A stretch of DNA of 64,000 nt. Origin: Variovorax sp. (GTDB lineage: Bacteria; Pseudomonadota; Gammaproteobacteria; Burkholderiales; Burkholderiaceae_C). The notes under the pieces were generated by a model, which saw only the letters and a program-made list of their open reading frames with translations, made no database searches and had not been told where the DNA came from. Shown here piece by piece: positions 16,450 through 24,719 of the stretch (its first letter is position 1; each line of letters opens with the position of its first letter). The translations under genes and the position numbers were made by a program. The stretch lies in assembly GCA_025352265.1 (NCBI GenBank), contig JANXTS010000071.1, positions 35,311 to 99,310 on the forward strand. Direction: 5' to 3'.

Positions 16450-17523
16450 TCAAGGAATTACGCGCTCAGCCTTCAGCTTGTCGAACAACTCAATGAAAGC
16501 ATCCGGCGTGCTCTGAAAATCCAGAAAGCCGGCCTTGCGACTCTTGGTCATGTCGGCCAGCACCTCCATCGGCCGACCGAGGTCGGCGTCGGTGTGCCAC
16601 CACGACACAAGGTTCTCGACGTTCGCTTCTTTTAATTTGTGGCGTTCGGCGATCTCTCGCCACTGGCTGGCACAGCCTTGCATCCGATCGGCCAGCGGGC
16701 GCACGGTGCCGTCGAATTCAGAGGCTTCGATGCCGAAGTATTCGGCCAGTCGGGGCCATAACCATTTCCAGCGAAACACATCGCCATCGACGACGTTGAA
16801 GTCCTGATTGCGCGCAGCCGCAGTGTCCGAGGCCCACGCGAGATGACGGGCGAGCAGCCCCGCATCGGTCATGTCGGTGAGGCTTTCCCACTGCGCTGCA
16901 GACCCCGGGAATACGAACGGTTGGCCCGTCTGCTTGCAGAGCGTGGCATAGACGGCGAGCGTCACGCCCATGTTCATCGCGTTGCCGATGGCGAACCCGA
17001 TGATGGTGTGCGGGCGGTGCACGCTCCAGCCGAAGCCGTGGCGCTCGGCGGCCGCGAAGAGCCTGTCTTCTTGTTCGTAATAGAAGTTGTCTACCGGCTG
17101 TCGCCCTTGCTCTTCACGGAACGGCGTCATGGGCACGTTGCCGGTGCCGTAGGCTTCGAAGGGGCCGAGGTAATGCTTGAGCCCGGTGACCAAGGCAGCA
17201 TGGCCGCCGCGCAAGCCGGGGCCCACTGCGTCGAGCACATTGCTCACCATGGCCCCGTTGACGCGGATGTTCTCTTTCTCGTTCGCCTGCCTTGCCCAGG
17301 CAGCGAAGAATACTTTCGAGAATTCGATGCCACCGAGTGAACCCAGAACTTCAGCCAGGGCGGCGGGGTCGGTCAAGTCTGCCGTGAGCGGTTTCACGCC
17401 AGCCGCGACGGGCGTTCTGCCGCGAGAAAGCCCGTAGACCGACACACCCTCGGCGAGCAAATGCTCCGCGAGCGCACTTCCGATAACACCGCTGACCCCG
17501 ACGACGAGCGCGTTTTTTTTCAT
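16450..17523 (-). CDS. PRISE-like NADPH-dependent enone reductase (extended SDR)
   Basis: An extended short-chain dehydrogenase whose motifs match the progesterone 5-beta-reductase/iridoid-synthase-like group rather than sugar epimerases. Visible are the nucleotide loop VVGVSGVIGSAL, TGLKHYLGPFE with the family lysine, NFYYEQED with the catalytic tyrosine, and SVHRPHTIIGFA. Lys and Tyr are 32 residues apart, the same spacing as Lys147 and Tyr179 of the Digitalis enzyme. These enzymes reduce activated C=C bonds of enones. I chose ATG 17523; ATG 17532 is equally possible. It precedes the lyase on the same strand, but two operators separate them. Confidence 0.82.
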   Translation of the reverse strand: MKKNALVVGVSGVIGSALAEHLLAEGVSVYGLSRGRTPVAAGVKPLTADLTDPAALAEVLGSLGGIEFSKVFFAAWARQANEKENIRVNGAMVSNVLDAVGPGLRGGHAALVTGLKHYLGPFEAYGTGNVPMTPFREEQGRQPVDNFYYEQEDRLFAAAERHGFGWSVHRPHTIIGFAIGNAMNMGVTLAVYATLCKQTGQPFVFPGSAAQWESLTDMTDAGLLARHLAWASDTAAARNQDFNVVDGDVFRWKWLWPRLAEYFGIEASEFDGTVRPLADRMQGCASQWREIAERHKLKEANVENLVSWWHTDADLGRPMEVLADMTKSRKAGFLDFQSTPDAFIELFDKLKAERVIP

Positions 17524-17636
17524 GCCGACCATCCTGTTTGTAGTTCGACATCGACAATAGCCGAGGGGCCGATTCGAGCGGCGGATTTATTTTTCAGCCC
17601 GAGTGCATCCAACCGCTCATCCCGTGGGTAGAGCAA

Positions 17637-17658
17637 TCAGCAGCAACAGTGCTGCTGA
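17637..17658. promoter_or_regulatory. perfect inverted repeat upstream of the DUF3455 gene
   Basis: Nine-base arms TCAGCAGCA and TGCTGCTGA are exactly complementary around the loop ACAG. The repeat lies 21 bases upstream of the DUF3455 start and just before its GGAG ribosome site, so it is either an operator or a hairpin in the leader RNA. There is no T-run, so it is not an intrinsic terminator. Confidence 0.5.
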
Positions 17659-17679
17659 CCTATCCACTGGAGAATTTCA

Positions 17680-18258
17680 ATGCGCACTCCCCAAGCTTCT
17701 CGTCAAGTTTTTCGTCCTGTTTTCGTTGCGGTCGCTTTGTCTGCAGCCGCCCTCGTCACAGCCTGCGGCTCCATGTCCATGGGCCCGACGTTCAATCAGT
17801 CTTCGCTCCCGACGCCAATCCAGGTGCCGCCGGGCAACAAGGTCGCCATGGAAACCGTGGGCGTCGGCGACATCACCTACGAATGCCGCGACAAGGCCAA
17901 CGCGCCCGGCCAGACGGAATGGGTTTTTGTCGGCCCCGACGCCAAGTTGATGGACCGCAGCGGCAAGCAGATCGGCAAGTACTACGGCCCGCCTGCCACT
18001 TGGGAATCGATGGACGGCTCCAAGCTCACCGCGACGCAAATCGCCGTCGCGCCGTCGGGTCCGACCAGCCTGCCCTATCAGGTCGTTAAGGCCAACCCGG
18101 CGATGGGCAGCGGCGCAATGACCGGCGTGACCTACATCCAGCGCGTCGCGCTGCAAGGCGGCGTCGCACCGGCAGCCATGCCTTGCACACCCGCTAACAA
18201 GGGCCAGAAACAGACCGTCAAGTACCAAGCCGACTACATCTTCTGGAAGGCGTCTTGA
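17680..18258 (+). CDS. DUF3455 lipoprotein
   Basis: The 192-residue secreted protein has a signal peptide ending in a lipobox-like LVTACGS at about residues 25-31. The DUF3455 domain follows, with VPPGNKVAMETVGVGDITYEC, EWVFVGPDAKLMDRSGKQIGKYYGPPATWE, GVTYIQRVALQGG and the final YQADYIFW. Function of this domain is unknown. GGAG precedes the ATG. It lies 35 bases upstream of an ECF sigma factor gene; in several betaproteobacteria such proteins accompany ECF systems, which fits an envelope-stress role, though that is only context. Confidence 0.85.
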   Translation: MRTPQASRQVFRPVFVAVALSAAALVTACGSMSMGPTFNQSSLPTPIQVPPGNKVAMETVGVGDITYECRDKANAPGQTEWVFVGPDAKLMDRSGKQIGKYYGPPATWESMDGSKLTATQIAVAPSGPTSLPYQVVKANPAMGSGAMTGVTYIQRVALQGGVAPAAMPCTPANKGQKQTVKYQADYIFWKAS

Positions 18259-18293
18259 CCCTCGGCCGCGGTATGGAATGACGCCGCCGAAAC

Positions 18294-18905
18294 GTGTGGC
18301 TCGACTACCATCGGGCCTTCATCAAGCCATCGCCATCGATCTTGCCGCCCGCCGATCATTTCGACTACGACGCCACGCTCATGGCCTGCGCGCAAGGCGA
18401 CCGCCAGGCCCTGCAGCGCCTGTACCAGCGCGAGGCTCGCTACCTTTTGGGAGTGGCCCTGCGCATCGTGCGCCAGCACCATCGAGCAGAAGACGTGCTG
18501 CACGATGCTTTCGTCAACATCTGGCAGCGTGCCGGCAGCTTCGATCCGACCCGCGGTGAAGGCCGTGGCTGGATCTACAGCGTGGTGCGCAACGCAGCAC
18601 TGAACATGGTGCGCAGTACCGCGCGCGAAGCCACGGTGGACGACGATGCCCGCGAAGCGATCGACGACGATGCCGCGCTGGCTGCCTATGCCAGTGCGGG
18701 CGACCCGTTCGAACTCCGTGCCGACCTCGGCCGATTGCACACCTGCCTAGCGGGCCTGGAACCAGCAAGGAGGGACTGCATCCTCTATGCCTATGTCGAA
18801 GGTTGCTCGCATGCCGAGATCGCAGAACGGACGCGCACGCCGCTCGGCACGGTCAAGGCCTGGATCCAGCGCGGCATGAAAGCCTTGCGCGAGTGCATGA
18901 CATGA
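18294..18905 (+). CDS. ECF-type RNA polymerase sigma factor
   Basis: An extracytoplasmic-function sigma factor of about 203 residues. Region 2 runs from DRQALQRLYQREARYLLG to GRGWIYSVVRNAALNMVR and includes the core-binding RAEDVLHDAFVNIWQRA. Region 4 runs LHTCLAGLEPARRDCILYAYVEGCSHAEIAERTRTPLGTVKAWIQRG. The frame starts at a GTG (18294); the ATG in LMACAQGD may be used instead. Its stop codon overlaps the start of the anti-sigma gene in the sequence ATGA, so the two are translationally coupled. Confidence 0.9.
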   Translation: MWLDYHRAFIKPSPSILPPADHFDYDATLMACAQGDRQALQRLYQREARYLLGVALRIVRQHHRAEDVLHDAFVNIWQRAGSFDPTRGEGRGWIYSVVRNAALNMVRSTAREATVDDDAREAIDDDAALAAYASAGDPFELRADLGRLHTCLAGLEPARRDCILYAYVEGCSHAEIAERTRTPLGTVKAWIQRGMKALRECMT

Positions 18906-19717
18906 GCACGATCCGCACGCCCTCATCTGCAGATGGCACGGACCGCCGTGGTGAAGACATCGACGCACTCGCCGGCGAATACGTCCTCGGCACACTGACA
19001 GTTGCAGCGCGACAGACCGTCGCAGCGCGGATCGAGCGCGTACCCGCGTTACGTGATGCAGTAGCGGCGTGGGAAAAGAGACTGCTTCCGCTCGTCGCGC
19101 TCGCGCCGCCTGCTGAACCGTCGTCTGCGCTGTGGCAGCGCATCGAGGGCAGCCTGGGCGAAGTCAAGACGATGGAACCAGCCACAGTCGCTGTCTCCGT
19201 CGCCGTCTCAGCGACAGCTACAAGCCTGCCATCCAGGCAGCGACCCGAAGTCCAGAGCCGCATCACGTCGAGCTGGTGGAACAACCTTGGGCTTTGGCGC
19301 GGCATGACCGGTGTGGGGTTCGTCACTGCCGCGGTGCTGGCAGCCGTACTCGTCTTGCGTCCCGGGACACCGCAAGCCCCGGAATACATGGTCGTGCTGG
19401 TGGCGCCAATGGACAAGGCGCCCGGCTACGTCATCCAGACCAATGCCGCGCGCCAGTTGAGCCTGGTTCCTTTGGGCACCGTGACAGTTCCGAGCCAGAA
19501 GTCGCTCCAGTTCTGGACCAAGGCCGACAAGTGGCGCGGCCCCGTTTCTCTTGGACTGGTGAAGCCGGGGCAAACGCTCCATGTACCGCTCGGCAAGCTG
19601 CCGGCGCTGGAGTCGAATCAGCTGTTCGAGCTCACGCTCGAGCCGGAGAACGGCTCCCCGATCGACAGGCCGACCGGGCCGATCCAGTACATCGGGCGGG
19701 CGGTGAAGGTGCTGTAG
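18902..19717 (+). CDS. RskA-type anti-sigma factor
   Basis: This single-pass membrane protein of 271 residues has a cytoplasmic zinc-less anti-sigma segment (DIDALAGEYVLGTLTVAARQTV, with conserved WEKRLLPL), one membrane helix (GMTGVGFVTAAVLAAVLVL) and a periplasmic RskA C-terminal domain (APEYMVVLVAPMDKAPGYVIQT, FWTKADKWRGPVSLG, QLFELTLEPENGSP). It should sequester the preceding sigma factor at the membrane until a signal releases it. The ATG at 18902 overlaps the sigma stop by four bases. Confidence 0.88.
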   Translation: MSTIRTPSSADGTDRRGEDIDALAGEYVLGTLTVAARQTVAARIERVPALRDAVAAWEKRLLPLVALAPPAEPSSALWQRIEGSLGEVKTMEPATVAVSVAVSATATSLPSRQRPEVQSRITSSWWNNLGLWRGMTGVGFVTAAVLAAVLVLRPGTPQAPEYMVVLVAPMDKAPGYVIQTNAARQLSLVPLGTVTVPSQKSLQFWTKADKWRGPVSLGLVKPGQTLHVPLGKLPALESNQLFELTLEPENGSPIDRPTGPIQYIGRAVKVL

Positions 19718-19828
19718 GGCGGACACCTTGCCGGGTTTGAAGCGCAATTGACTCGCTTAATATGTCGAAAAAACGAGTTTGTCGCGATATTGAACTCAAT
19801 TCAACTCCGCGGCCCGTAGCATTGGAAC

Positions 19829-19999
19829 ATGAATAACAGCAATGCGGGTTTTCGAGGTAACAAGGCGGCTTTGCCCTCCAAGCCCTGCATGGGGTGTGGT
19901 CTGACCATGACATGGCGCCGTCGATGGGCAAAGAACTGGGCCGAGGTGAAGTACTGCTCCGACGCCTGCCGCAAAACCCGGCCGCGTTCCGCCCCATGA
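19829..19999 (+). CDS. DUF2256 zinc-ribbon-like small protein
   Basis: A 56-residue protein with the DUF2256 pattern: KPCMGCGLTMTWRRRWAKNW followed by AEVKYCSDACRKTRP. The two Cys pairs (C-x2-C and C-x3-C) suggest bound zinc. Function is unknown. The full-length match to a known small family, in a place with no competing gene, makes it credible despite its size. It lies about 100 bases upstream of an SDR gene on the same strand. Confidence 0.85.
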   Translation: MNNSNAGFRGNKAALPSKPCMGCGLTMTWRRRWAKNWAEVKYCSDACRKTRPRSAP

Positions 20000-20102
20000 A
20001 TCCCGGCGTACAGCCAGCTGATGAGGTTCCAGCGCTGCGCGGTCCGTCTGGTCAACAAGCCGTCCCGCTGATTTCACTCGGCTCACCGTCGCAACACACA
20101 CC

Positions 20103-20843
20103 ATGACTTCAATCGCTCTCATCACAGGCGCCAGCGGCGGCATCGGTCGCGTCTTGGCACGGCAGCTGCACGCGAAGGGCTTCCGCGTCGCGGCTGTGGG
20201 TCGTGATGTCGCTCGCCTGGCCGATGTCGAAGCCGCAGTGCGCATAGCTGCCGACACCGCCACACCCGAAGGCGCGGCCCAGGCCATTGCGGCCTGCCAA
20301 GAAGCGCTCGGCGCAGTGCCCACTTTGTTGGCGCACTGCGTGGGCAGCACGCTGATCGCACCGCTGCACCGTACCCGCGCGGATGCCTATCGCGAGGTGA
20401 TGCGTGTGAACCTCGACAGCGCAGTGTTCATGCTGCAAGCATGGATCGGCGCGATGCAGGCCGGGCAAGGCGGGCCCGGTGCCGCAGTTTTCGCAAGCTC
20501 GGTCGTGGCGCGCATCGGTGTCGCCAATCACGAGGCGATCGCTGCGGCAAAGGGTGGCATCGAAGCCCTGGTGCGCAGTGCCGCGGCCACCTATGCAACA
20601 CAAGGTCTGCGCATCAACGCCGTTGCCCCGGGCATGACCGAGACGCCGATGACGGCCAGCATGCTGAAACTGCCCGCCATGCGTGACGGGGCTGCGCGGC
20701 AATACCCCTTGGGCGGCGTGCAGACTGCAGACCAGGTCGCCGATGTCATGGCCTGGCTGCTCAGCGACGGCGCGGCTCGCCTCACGGGACAGGTGATTGC
20801 GGTGGATGGGGGCTTCACCACAGTGCGGCCGCTGGTGCGGTAG
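20103..20843 (+). CDS. SDR-family oxidoreductase lacking the catalytic Tyr
   Basis: A 246-residue Rossmann protein with TGASGGIGRVLAR at the nucleotide site, the structural NAG equivalent replaced by HCVGST, an active Ser in VFASSVVAR, and the end LTGQVIAVDGGFT. The position expected to hold the Tyr of YxxxK reads NHEAIAAAK: Lys150 is present but residue 146 is Ile. The protein may therefore not be a normal dehydrogenase. The general fold and NAD(P) binding are clear. Its neighbours are the DUF2256 gene and the CadR gene, which suggest no pathway. Confidence 0.8.
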   Translation: MTSIALITGASGGIGRVLARQLHAKGFRVAAVGRDVARLADVEAAVRIAADTATPEGAAQAIAACQEALGAVPTLLAHCVGSTLIAPLHRTRADAYREVMRVNLDSAVFMLQAWIGAMQAGQGGPGAAVFASSVVARIGVANHEAIAAAKGGIEALVRSAAATYATQGLRINAVAPGMTETPMTASMLKLPAMRDGAARQYPLGGVQTADQVADVMAWLLSDGAARLTGQVIAVDGGFTTVRPLVR

Positions 20844-20916
20844 CGGTAGAACGATTCAAAGAGACACCCGTCGCCGAGCCGTCGGCCAGACGGACGCCGC
20901 TTATGGCGCGTGGATT

Positions 20917-21363
20917 TCAGTGCGTGCCGTGCACGTGCTTAGTCGCCGCCCGCCTGAAAGCGCGGGCCGGCACCTCGCTCGACAGCTCTTTGAGGATGCC
21001 GCAATCGCTTGCGGCCGCCGCCGTAGAACATTGCTCCAAAAGGCCCTTCAACTGCTTCTCCAATGCGCGCAGCTCGCGGATGCGTTGAGCGACGTGCTCA
21101 AGGTGTTCTTCCAGAAGCTCGTTGACGCCGCCGCAGTTTTGCTGCGGTGCCTCCTTGAAGCGAAGTAGCGCGCGAATCTCGTCCAGCGCCATGTCGAGGG
21201 AACGGCAATGGCGAATGAACATGAGCCGCTCGATGTGCTCCTGCCCGTAGATGCGGTAGTTGCTTTCGGTCCGTCCCGGAATTGGCAGCAGCGCCTCTTT
21301 TTCGTAGAAACGAATGGTTTCGACTGCCGTCTCCGTGGCCTGTGCCAGTACACCAATTTTCAT
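20917..21363 (-). CDS. cadR: MerR-family Cd(II)/Pb(II)-responsive regulator
   Basis: This 148-residue protein opens with the MerR helix-turn-helix MKIGVLAQATETAVETIRFYEKEALLP. The dimerisation helix follows QQNCGGVNELLEEHL, and the metal loop has Cys in NCGG, QCST and SDCG, the pattern of the CadR/PbrR branch. The C-terminus HVHGTH is His-rich, as in CadR. It is divergent from a cadmium/zinc/lead-type P-ATPase gene, and a MerR-type spacer promoter lies between them. Metal choice among Cd, Pb and Zn cannot be fixed by eye. Confidence 0.9.
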   Translation of the reverse strand: MKIGVLAQATETAVETIRFYEKEALLPIPGRTESNYRIYGQEHIERLMFIRHCRSLDMALDEIRALLRFKEAPQQNCGGVNELLEEHLEHVAQRIRELRALEKQLKGLLEQCSTAAAASDCGILKELSSEVPARAFRRAATKHVHGTH

Positions 21364-21399
21364 TGAAAGCCCCTTCGAAAAACGTTCTGAAAATGAAGC

Positions 21400-21430
21400 T
21401 TGACTCTAAACCCGCTACAGGGTTTCCAAT
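21400..21430 (+). promoter_or_regulatory. MerR-type promoter/operator for the P-type ATPase gene
   Basis: TTGACT at 21400-21405 is followed after 19 bases by a weak -10, TCCAAT (21425-21430). The long spacer contains the imperfect dyad ACTCTAAACCCGCTACAGGGT, close to known CadR/PbrR operators. Long 19-20 base spacers are the hallmark of MerR-activated promoters. Its position shows that the ATPase start must be at or after 21438. Confidence 0.75.
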
Positions 21431-21437
21431 CGAGGCA

Positions 21438-23768
21438 ATGACAAAAACCACAATGCCTGAAATGAACCGGGAGCCACTCACCGGCTCCTGCGCCGACAAC
21501 GACTGCTGTGTGCCCTTGATGGCCGCTGCAGGGACGTCCGCCATCGCAGCCAAGACAACTGTTCCCGTGGGCGCAACGGTCTTCCGCATCCCCGCAATGG
21601 ACTGTGCGGTTGAAGAAAGCGACATCCGCCGTGCGCTCGACAAGGTCACCGGCATCAAGAGCCTCAACTTCCAGTTGGGCGCGCGCACGGTGGCGATCAA
21701 CGCACCGGCCGACGTGATTCCGCTGGCGGTCAAAGCTATTCAAAGCGCAGGTTACGAGCCGGTGCCGGTGAGCGCGTCTCGAAGCGGCGCAGGCCATGCT
21801 GCGACCCACGCAGCCGAGGACGGCCATCATGGCCACGACCATGCGGGGCATGGCCACGATCACGGCCACGCTCATGGCGAGCAATCGTCGAGCGTGATTC
21901 GCCTCGGCGCCGCGCTCGCACTGGCCGTCGGCGCCGAGGCGCTGCACTTCGTCGCCAGCGATGTCCCGGCAATGAAGTACGTCGGCCTCGGCATGGCCGC
22001 AATCGCGATCTGGTTGTCGGGCGTCGAGACATATTCCAAGGGCGTCAAGGCGCTGAGCCACGGCCGTTTGAACATCAATGCGCTGATGAGCGTGGCTGTG
22101 ACCGGCGCTTTCGTCATCGGCCAGTGGCCGGAAGCCGCGATGGTCATGGCGCTCTACGCCATCGCCGAATTGATCGAAGCGCGTGCCGCCGACCGTGCCC
22201 GCAACGCGATCAAGGGCCTGGTCGCGCTTGCGCCGGAAGAAGCCGACGTGCAGCAGGCAGACCGCAGCTGGAAGACCGTGCCGTCGGCCGGTGTACCGCT
22301 CGACGCCATCGTGCGCATTCGTCCCGGTGAGCGCGTGCCGCTCGATGGCGTCGTCACCGAAGGACGCAGCGCGGTAAATCAGGCGCCGGTGACGGGCGAG
22401 AGCTTGCCCGTCGACCGCAGCGTCGGAGACGCGGTCTATGCCGGCACCATCAACGAGACCGGTGAACTCCAGTTTCGCGTGACCGGCACCGCCTCCAACA
22501 CCACGCTGGCGCGCATCATCCATGCGGTCGAAGAAGCGCAGGGAACGCGCGCACCGACGCAGCGCTTCGTCGACCGTTTCGCGGCCATCTACACGCCATC
22601 CGTCTTCGTGCTGGCATTGGCTGTTGCTGTGGTGATGCCGTGGCTGACGAACTCCACCTGGCTCGAAGCCATCTACAAGGCACTGGTGCTGCTGGTGGTC
22701 GCCTGCCCGTGCGCACTGGTGATCTCAACGCCGGTCACGGTCGTCAGCGCGCTGGCAGCGGGCGCGCGCAGAGGCATCCTGATCAAAGGCGGCACCTATC
22801 TGGAAGAGGCGCGAAACCTGAAGGCCATCGCGCTCGACAAGACCGGCACGATTACCGAGGGCAAGCCCAAACTGGTCGACTGGTTCGTTGTGCGCTCCAA
22901 CGCCGACGAAGAGCAGGTCGGCCGCATCGCGATGAGCCTGGCGGAGCGTTCCGACCACCCGGTGTCAAAGGCCATCGCGCAAGGGCTCGGCTCGCCCACT
23001 CACGCAGTAGATGGCTTCACCGCCCTCCCCGGCCGCGGCACGCAAGGCACGATCGATGGCCGCAACCACGTGCTCGGCAACCACCGCCTCATGCAGGAGC
23101 GTAACCACAGCAATGCCGACATCGCCGCCCGACTCGCGGCACACGAGCAGCAAGGCCGCACGGTCACGCTGCTGGCAGATGACAGCGGCGTCATCGCTCT
23201 GTTCGCGGTGGCTGACACCATCAAGGAATCATCGCGCCAGGCCATCGCCGAGCTCAAGGCACTCGGCGTGACGCCCATCATGCTGACCGGTGACAACGCG
23301 GCAACCGCGAAGACGATCGCCGCCGAAGCCGGCATCGACGAGTCGCAAGGCAACCTGTTGCCCGAAGACAAACTTGCAGAGATCCAGGCGTTGCAGAAGC
23401 GCTTTGGCGCCACCGCGATGACCGGTGACGGCATCAACGACGCCCCCGCGCTGGCGCAGTCCGATATCGGTTTCGCGATGGGCGCGATGGGCACCGACAT
23501 CGCCATGGAAGCGTCAGACGTGGTGGTCATGAACGACGACCTGCGCCGCATTCCGGAGACGATTCGTCTCTCGCGCAAAACGCACACGGTGCTGGTGCAG
23601 AACATTTCGCTCGCGCTCGGCATCAAGGCCGTCTTCATGGCGCTCGCTCTGGTCGGCACCGCCACGATGTGGATGGCCGTATTCGCCGACATGGGCGCGA
23701 CGCTGCTGGTCGTCGCCAATGGCTTGCGACTGATGCGTGCTAAGACGACGGGCGATCGCATCGCCTGA
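21438..23768 (+). CDS. cadA: heavy-metal translocating P-type ATPase (CadA/ZntA type)
   Basis: This inner-membrane P1B-ATPase exports divalent soft metals. It begins with a Cys-rich segment (CADNDCC), an HMA domain with PAMDCAVEES, and a His-rich linker around residues 130-150 (HHGHDHAGHGHDHGHAHG). The core has the transmembrane CPC motif (VVACPCALVIST), the phosphorylation site DKTGT, TGDN in the P domain and GDGINDAPAL. The start is uncertain: the upstream ATG 21393 precedes the promoter, so 21438 or 21453 is more likely, giving a very short leader. It is paired with the divergent regulator. Confidence 0.92.
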   Translation: MTKTTMPEMNREPLTGSCADNDCCVPLMAAAGTSAIAAKTTVPVGATVFRIPAMDCAVEESDIRRALDKVTGIKSLNFQLGARTVAINAPADVIPLAVKAIQSAGYEPVPVSASRSGAGHAATHAAEDGHHGHDHAGHGHDHGHAHGEQSSSVIRLGAALALAVGAEALHFVASDVPAMKYVGLGMAAIAIWLSGVETYSKGVKALSHGRLNINALMSVAVTGAFVIGQWPEAAMVMALYAIAELIEARAADRARNAIKGLVALAPEEADVQQADRSWKTVPSAGVPLDAIVRIRPGERVPLDGVVTEGRSAVNQAPVTGESLPVDRSVGDAVYAGTINETGELQFRVTGTASNTTLARIIHAVEEAQGTRAPTQRFVDRFAAIYTPSVFVLALAVAVVMPWLTNSTWLEAIYKALVLLVVACPCALVISTPVTVVSALAAGARRGILIKGGTYLEEARNLKAIALDKTGTITEGKPKLVDWFVVRSNADEEQVGRIAMSLAERSDHPVSKAIAQGLGSPTHAVDGFTALPGRGTQGTIDGRNHVLGNHRLMQERNHSNADIAARLAAHEQQGRTVTLLADDSGVIALFAVADTIKESSRQAIAELKALGVTPIMLTGDNAATAKTIAAEAGIDESQGNLLPEDKLAEIQALQKRFGATAMTGDGINDAPALAQSDIGFAMGAMGTDIAMEASDVVVMNDDLRRIPETIRLSRKTHTVLVQNISLALGIKAVFMALALVGTATMWMAVFADMGATLLVVANGLRLMRAKTTGDRIA

Positions 23769-23807
23769 ATTACGCGCCCAGGCTTCGCCGATCGTGTCGG
23801 CGCCGGG

Positions 23808-24719
23808 CTAGACAGGCATTGCAGCTGCAGCGGCAGTCCCGGTAAACGCAGGTCCGCTCACTTCCTTGGCCGCATAACCACGGTTGACATCGAGCCCGGT
23901 GATGCGCCAATCATGGGCGGGCAGCGCAACCGGATGCACGATGCGCTCGAACGATCGCATCGGCCACATCACACCGAAGCGGCGTTCATGCTCGAAGGTG
24001 TCGACCTCGGCAACGGCCCCCTGCGTGTTGACGAAGCCTTCCAGCGTGAAGCGCATCCGGTGCACCAGGCCGTCCCCGCGATCGATGCACAGGGCGACGC
24101 GGTCGGTGGCGGACCGGCCCAAACCGGGCGACAACCAGACGTCGACGACATCGCAAACGCGACCGTCGACACGCTCGGTGCCACCCATCTGCATGCGCAG
24201 CCCGCGGTCGTTCAGCCATAGCGGACCGAGCAGAAAAAGTCCATAGCCCTCTGCCACCAGCGCGGCCGCTTGCTGCGCAGCGTTGTCGGCGCTGCGCACG
24301 CCGTTAAACCATACCGCCACCTCGCCTGCGTCGTCCGTTGCCGTGCCACCCCTGCGCCACCAGACGTGCTTGTTGCCCTTCGCCCCGGTGTAGGCCTGCG
24401 CCACCACAGCGGTCGAAGGCAGCAGTCTTTCCTGAGAACTGCCGCGATAGCCTTCGTCGACGACTTCAGGCTGGATGCGACCCACCAGTGGCCGCCACTG
24501 GCCGCTGTAGCTGACATTGATATCGGTCATCGTCCGGTATGCAGCAAGGCCGTGCGCTTCTGCACTGTCGCGAAGCCGCGCCGTGGCAGCGGCATCGCTC
24601 GCCGGTGCTTGTACGAGCGGCAGTGGCGTGGTGCAGCCGCCGACGAGCCACGGCAGCGTGAGCGCGCCGAGCACGCTCCTGCGGCTGAGTGCGCGCGCGG
24701 CCGTTGGAAGCGAGGCCAT
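23808..24719 (-). CDS. conserved lipoprotein of unknown function
   Basis: A 303-residue protein with a Tat-like SRRSVLGALTLPWLVGGC start, where the Cys at about residue 28 would be lipidated. The mature part contains RTMTDINVSYSGQWRPLVGRIQP and DVVDVWLSPGLGRSATDRV. I recognise no named domain. Its ATG shares a base with the stop codon of the HiPIP gene (TGATG), so it is translated with it, and may act in the same periplasmic electron-transfer context. Function is unknown. Confidence 0.7.
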   Translation of the reverse strand: MASLPTAARALSRRSVLGALTLPWLVGGCTTPLPLVQAPASDAAATARLRDSAEAHGLAAYRTMTDINVSYSGQWRPLVGRIQPEVVDEGYRGSSQERLLPSTAVVAQAYTGAKGNKHVWWRRGGTATDDAGEVAVWFNGVRSADNAAQQAAALVAEGYGLFLLGPLWLNDRGLRMQMGGTERVDGRVCDVVDVWLSPGLGRSATDRVALCIDRGDGLVHRMRFTLEGFVNTQGAVAEVDTFEHERRFGVMWPMRSFERIVHPVALPAHDWRITGLDVNRGYAAKEVSGPAFTGTAAAAAMPV

